9,073 nt of DNA from an uncultured Nitrospira sp. (lineage in GTDB: Bacteria > Nitrospirota > Nitrospiria > Nitrospirales > UBA8639), in contig CABVRQ010000074.1 in the NCBI GenBank assembly GCA_902500695.1, positions 1,367-10,439 on the forward strand, given 5' to 3'. Made by a program: the position numbers and the translations under genes. This document shows positions 6,346 to 9,073 of the stretch, piece by piece (the first letter of the stretch is position 1; each line of letters starts with the position of its first letter). The notes beneath the pieces are model-generated. The model saw only the letters and a list, made by a program, of their open reading frames with translations. It searched no databases and was not told where the DNA came from.

Positions 6346-8028
6346 ATGGCCATGATTCATGGACTGCATTTCAATAACATTCGAGGAGATATATACGGGG
6401 GTGTGGTAGCGGCAGTCGTCGCCCTTCCCTTGGCACTGGCTTTTGGTGTGGCCTCCGGCGCCGGAGCGATTGCCGGACTGTATGGCGCAATCTTTGTCGG
6501 CCTGTTCGCTACCTTGTTCGGTGGAACACCTGCGCAATGCTCCGGCCCTACCGGCCCTATGACCGTCGTCATGGCGGGTATACTGGTTCAGTTTTCTGAC
6601 AATCCCGCCCTCGCGTTTACTGTGGTGATTATGGGTGGTGGGTTGCAAATTATTTTTGGCCTGCTCGGATTTGGTCATTATATTGCTCTTGTTCCCTATC
6701 CGGTTATTTCCGGATTCATGAGTGGAATTGGATGCATTATTCTTATTTTGCAGGTGGGACCACTTGTCGGATTAGAAGCCAAATCTGAGGGAATCGTCGC
6801 AAACCTGCTGGCCATTCCTGAGTTTTTGGCCAATCCTCTTCCTCAGGCGGCGATTCTGGGTATCGTGACCCTCGCCATTATGTATTTGACACCGGTACGA
6901 ATCAGTCAATTCATTCCTCCTCAACTCCTCGCATTATGCCTGGGGACCTTTGCTGCCTATATGTTTTTCCCCCAGGTGCCGTTGATTGGGCATGTTCCAG
7001 AGGGGTTCCCCTCCCTAATATTTCCTGATATTGAGCCTCATGCCTTTGTCATCATGGCTGAAGGAGCGGTCGTGCTGGCTCTCCTGGGTAGCATCGACAG
7101 CCTCCTGACCTCGCTGGTGTGTGACAATATGACCCGGACCCAACATGATTCCAATCGTGAATTGATTGGTCAGGGAGTTGGTAATATGGTGGCAGGCGTG
7201 TTTGGTGGCCTTCCCGGAGCAGGCGCGACGATGCGGTCCGTGGCTAATATTCGGAGCGGCGGCCGTACCCCTCTTTCAGGGATGCTGATGGCGTTGGTGT
7301 TATTAGCCACGTTACTGGGATTGGGGCCCCTTGCGGAAAAGATACCCCTGGCCGTGTTAGCCGGAATTTTGTTTAAAGTGGGCTTGGACATTATTGATTG
7401 GAGATTCCTCCGACACTTGGTCAAGGCCCCACGAACAGATGTGATCATCATGGGAGTTGTGCTGATCATTACGGTTCTGGTGAATTTGATCACCGCTGTT
7501 GGCGTGGGAATCGTACTGGCGAGTCTGTTGTTTGTGAAGCGGATGGCCGACCTTGAATTAGCCAATTTGCGGATCATTAGTGCGCCGACAACCGAGATTC
7601 CTTTTGGGCCTGAAGAAAAGGCCATTCTCGAACGTAATAACGGTCGAATCGTCTTAATCCACGTGGATGGACCGATGAGTTTCGGATCCGCTAAAAATAT
7701 GGTAAGACGGCTGGAATCGATCAAGGGATTCAATACCTTTACTCATGTGCTTCTTGACTTGACTGATGTCTCGGCCATTGACGGAACAGCCGCTCTTGCT
7801 ATCGAAGATATGCTTCGTATGGTTCAGGCACATCGCCAGAATCTTTACTTTGTTGGAATTAATGCGGGAGTGCTCAAAGTCCTGGAAGGATTGGGGGTCT
7901 TGGCCCACATTGGCCCTGAACAGCGGTACGACCTCCGATTGGATGCCTTGCGTCATGCCGACCAGGAGCCCACCTCTTCTGCAGGTGCCTATAATTCCGG
8001 AAGTCTCTTCCAATCGGTTGAGCAGTGA
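6346..8028 (+). CDS. SulP-family anion transporter with STAS domain, BicA-like (probable Na+-dependent bicarbonate uptake)
   Basis: This 560-residue inner-membrane transporter has an N-terminal transport domain of about 12-14 helices (about 12-398) and a cytoplasmic STAS domain (about 420-540). From memory it is closest to cyanobacterial BicA: shared stretches include the start (FNNIRGDIYGG), ALAFGVASGAGA, GGTP, PTGPMTVVM, VISGFMSGIG, IDSLLTS, NRELIGQGVGN, GAGATM and VGLDIIDW. The residues I associate with Na+ and bicarbonate binding in BicA are kept: T69, D251, T255 and the A294-T295 pair. BicA imports HCO3- with Na+ at high flux. That would fit an autotroph, though sulfate or another anion cannot be excluded because SulP substrates are hard to read from sequence. 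The STAS domain has DVSAIDGTAALA in place of the anti-sigma-antagonist phospho-Ser loop. The start at 6346 has AAGGAG 11 bases upstream; ATG 6352 is an alternative. No carbonic anhydrase or carboxysome gene is in view. Confidence 0.9.
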   Translation: MAMIHGLHFNNIRGDIYGGVVAAVVALPLALAFGVASGAGAIAGLYGAIFVGLFATLFGGTPAQCSGPTGPMTVVMAGILVQFSDNPALAFTVVIMGGGLQIIFGLLGFGHYIALVPYPVISGFMSGIGCIILILQVGPLVGLEAKSEGIVANLLAIPEFLANPLPQAAILGIVTLAIMYLTPVRISQFIPPQLLALCLGTFAAYMFFPQVPLIGHVPEGFPSLIFPDIEPHAFVIMAEGAVVLALLGSIDSLLTSLVCDNMTRTQHDSNRELIGQGVGNMVAGVFGGLPGAGATMRSVANIRSGGRTPLSGMLMALVLLATLLGLGPLAEKIPLAVLAGILFKVGLDIIDWRFLRHLVKAPRTDVIIMGVVLIITVLVNLITAVGVGIVLASLLFVKRMADLELANLRIISAPTTEIPFGPEEKAILERNNGRIVLIHVDGPMSFGSAKNMVRRLESIKGFNTFTHVLLDLTDVSAIDGTAALAIEDMLRMVQAHRQNLYFVGINAGVLKVLEGLGVLAHIGPEQRYDLRLDALRHADQEPTSSAGAYNSGSLFQSVEQ

Positions 8029-8103
8029 CATGTGTAAATTTCACCAAAGAAAATTATTCTCTGATTTGTCTCTTTAAGGGGAAAGGTATGATTAAAGAGA
8101 GGC

Positions 8104-9033
8104 ATGAAGAGCGTTTGGAAAAGACTTAGGATAATCCTGATCTGTATAGAGTGCCTAATGGAATGGGATGGAGGATGGCTGCCAAAGGTTCATGCAGATG
8201 CTGCTCATTTCGGATCGGAATCAGCTGCTTCGGCGATTCACCGTTTTCGCCAGCCGCAGCTTCCCTTCGGAGGAGAAGAACAGGAGATCGAAAGCCCAAC
8301 CATTGATCGAGTATCCGGTGAAGAGAGCGGTCCTCGCATTCCAGAGCCCATGGTTTTCGATCTTGTCCGACCTTTGGGGGCAAAAATGGGGGAATGGGAG
8401 GTGAATACCCTTGCGTTATTCCCGCTGAATGGACAATCAGAAACTACCGATGATGCGCAAGATCCTTTAGGGTTGGTGCGCAGAAGCTCTGATAAGCAGG
8501 GAATTGAATGGGCTCCGGAAATTGAGTGGGTCCTTGCAGACGGTATTGCTATCGAATTTGAATTTCCGATGGAAAATTCAACACTCGAAGCGTATAAGGT
8601 GGCAGGCCAATGGACATTTGGTACTGCTTTCAATAATCGATTTATCCATGGTGCGCAGACGATTGTGCAATACAATATTGATCCGAGGGGATGGACGACG
8701 ACTCTTTTGTATGTAGGCGGGGGGCGGCTGGATTCGACATGGAGCATTCTTGGAATGATCGGGGGTCGGGGTATTACGAATGGAGGTTCCGGAGACTCAA
8801 ACGTGGAAGTGTTGACCAATGTTACTCTCTTTGCAGATCTCTCCGAACGACTGGTAGGAGGCCTTGAAACGAATTTCAATCAAGTGGTCGGAGGAGACCT
8901 CTCAGTGCTGCTTATGCCACAGTTACATTACGAAGTCAGCAAAAACTGGATGGTCCAAGCCGGTGGCGGTGCGCAATTCACCAGTGAATTTATCTTGCCC
9001 CAAATAGGATTTCGCTTAATACGCGAATTTTAA
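8104..9033 (+). CDS. Hypothetical exported protein, probable outer-membrane beta-barrel
   Basis: This 309-residue protein is not one I recognise. The N terminus (MKSVWKRLRIILICIECLM) has the basic and hydrophobic parts of a signal peptide, with possible cleavage near VHADA (residue 32), though polar residues after position 20 make the signal unusual. Residues about 35-80 are polar, Pro- and Glu-rich and likely disordered. From about 85 to the end, strands of alternating polar and hydrophobic residues and turns rich in Gly, Asn and Asp dominate (WEVNTLALFPL, GIAIEFEFPM, WTTTLLYVGGG, MVQAGGGAQF). The last strand, ending IGFRLIREF, closes with Phe, as BAM-inserted outer-membrane proteins do. The start has a close GAGAGG but poor spacing. 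The gene begins 75 bases after the transporter and may share its transcript. A role as porin for the transported anion is only speculation. Confidence 0.75.
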   Translation: MKSVWKRLRIILICIECLMEWDGGWLPKVHADAAHFGSESAASAIHRFRQPQLPFGGEEQEIESPTIDRVSGEESGPRIPEPMVFDLVRPLGAKMGEWEVNTLALFPLNGQSETTDDAQDPLGLVRRSSDKQGIEWAPEIEWVLADGIAIEFEFPMENSTLEAYKVAGQWTFGTAFNNRFIHGAQTIVQYNIDPRGWTTTLLYVGGGRLDSTWSILGMIGGRGITNGGSGDSNVEVLTNVTLFADLSERLVGGLETNFNQVVGGDLSVLLMPQLHYEVSKNWMVQAGGGAQFTSEFILPQIGFRLIREF

Positions 9034-9073
9034 AAAATGTGAGCAGGGAAATTTCCTTTTTTCAATGGCTTCC

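Noticed and set aside
7170..7733. 187-codon minus-strand frame inside the transporter gene
   Set aside because: It is antisense to conserved SulP sequence and has a low-complexity composition with no family pattern.
8238..8879. 213-codon minus-strand frame opposite the barrel gene
   Set aside because: The composition is rich in Ser, Pro and Arg, typical of an antisense shadow. The + frame has an export signal and barrel pattern.
9033..9062. Possible terminator after the barrel gene (A run, GGAAATTTCC, T run)
   Set aside because: The palindrome leaves only about three base pairs after a loop, and the A/T outer stem is weak. The window ends too soon to judge.

Overview
The window looks like part of the chromosome of a Gram-negative, aerobic, probably autotrophic bacterium. 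My best guess is the Nitrospirota/Nitrospinota type of nitrite oxidiser. This rests on three inferences: a fused cbb3-type oxidase of the kind I associate with those groups, a BicA-like bicarbonate transporter, and a c-type cytochrome gene beside the oxidase. No taxonomic marker gene is present, so the assignment is tentative.

Layout, with every gene on the + strand. Bases 2-136 are the last 44 codons of a glycoside hydrolase family 15 protein. About 300 bases with no recognisable gene follow. At 437-880 lies a small exported monohaem cytochrome c. Bases 1049-1872 are a decayed ISL3-family insertion sequence: both imperfect terminal inverted repeats can be seen, and its transposase (1160-1833) has lost its middle and carries an in-frame stop. 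At 2012-4837 is a 941-residue haem-copper oxidase that joins a CcoN-type catalytic subunit, a CcoO-type monohaem cytochrome and two CcoP-like cytochrome c domains in one chain. A 58-residue single-span membrane protein (4906-5082) follows it and probably belongs to the complex. A possible 37-codon Cys-rich ORF (5155-5268) and a NarL-type response regulator (5282-5956) come next. After a 389-base gap are a SulP transporter very like cyanobacterial BicA (6346-8028) and an unrecognised, probably outer-membrane beta-barrel protein (8104-9033).

How the genes may work together: the small cytochrome could pass electrons to the fused oxidase, which reduces oxygen at the inner membrane with three covalently attached c haems in the same polypeptide. 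The 58-residue protein may replace the membrane anchor that normally sits at the N terminus of CcoP. The SulP protein would supply bicarbonate for carbon fixation. The response regulator may control one of its neighbours, but no histidine kinase is in view. The dead insertion sequence lies between the cytochrome gene and the oxidase gene and may have split what was once a closer pair.

The most notable items are the single-chain CcoN-O-P architecture with a detached anchor, a Glu-to-Gln change near the active site of that oxidase, and the BicA-like transporter. None is proven to be a new system.
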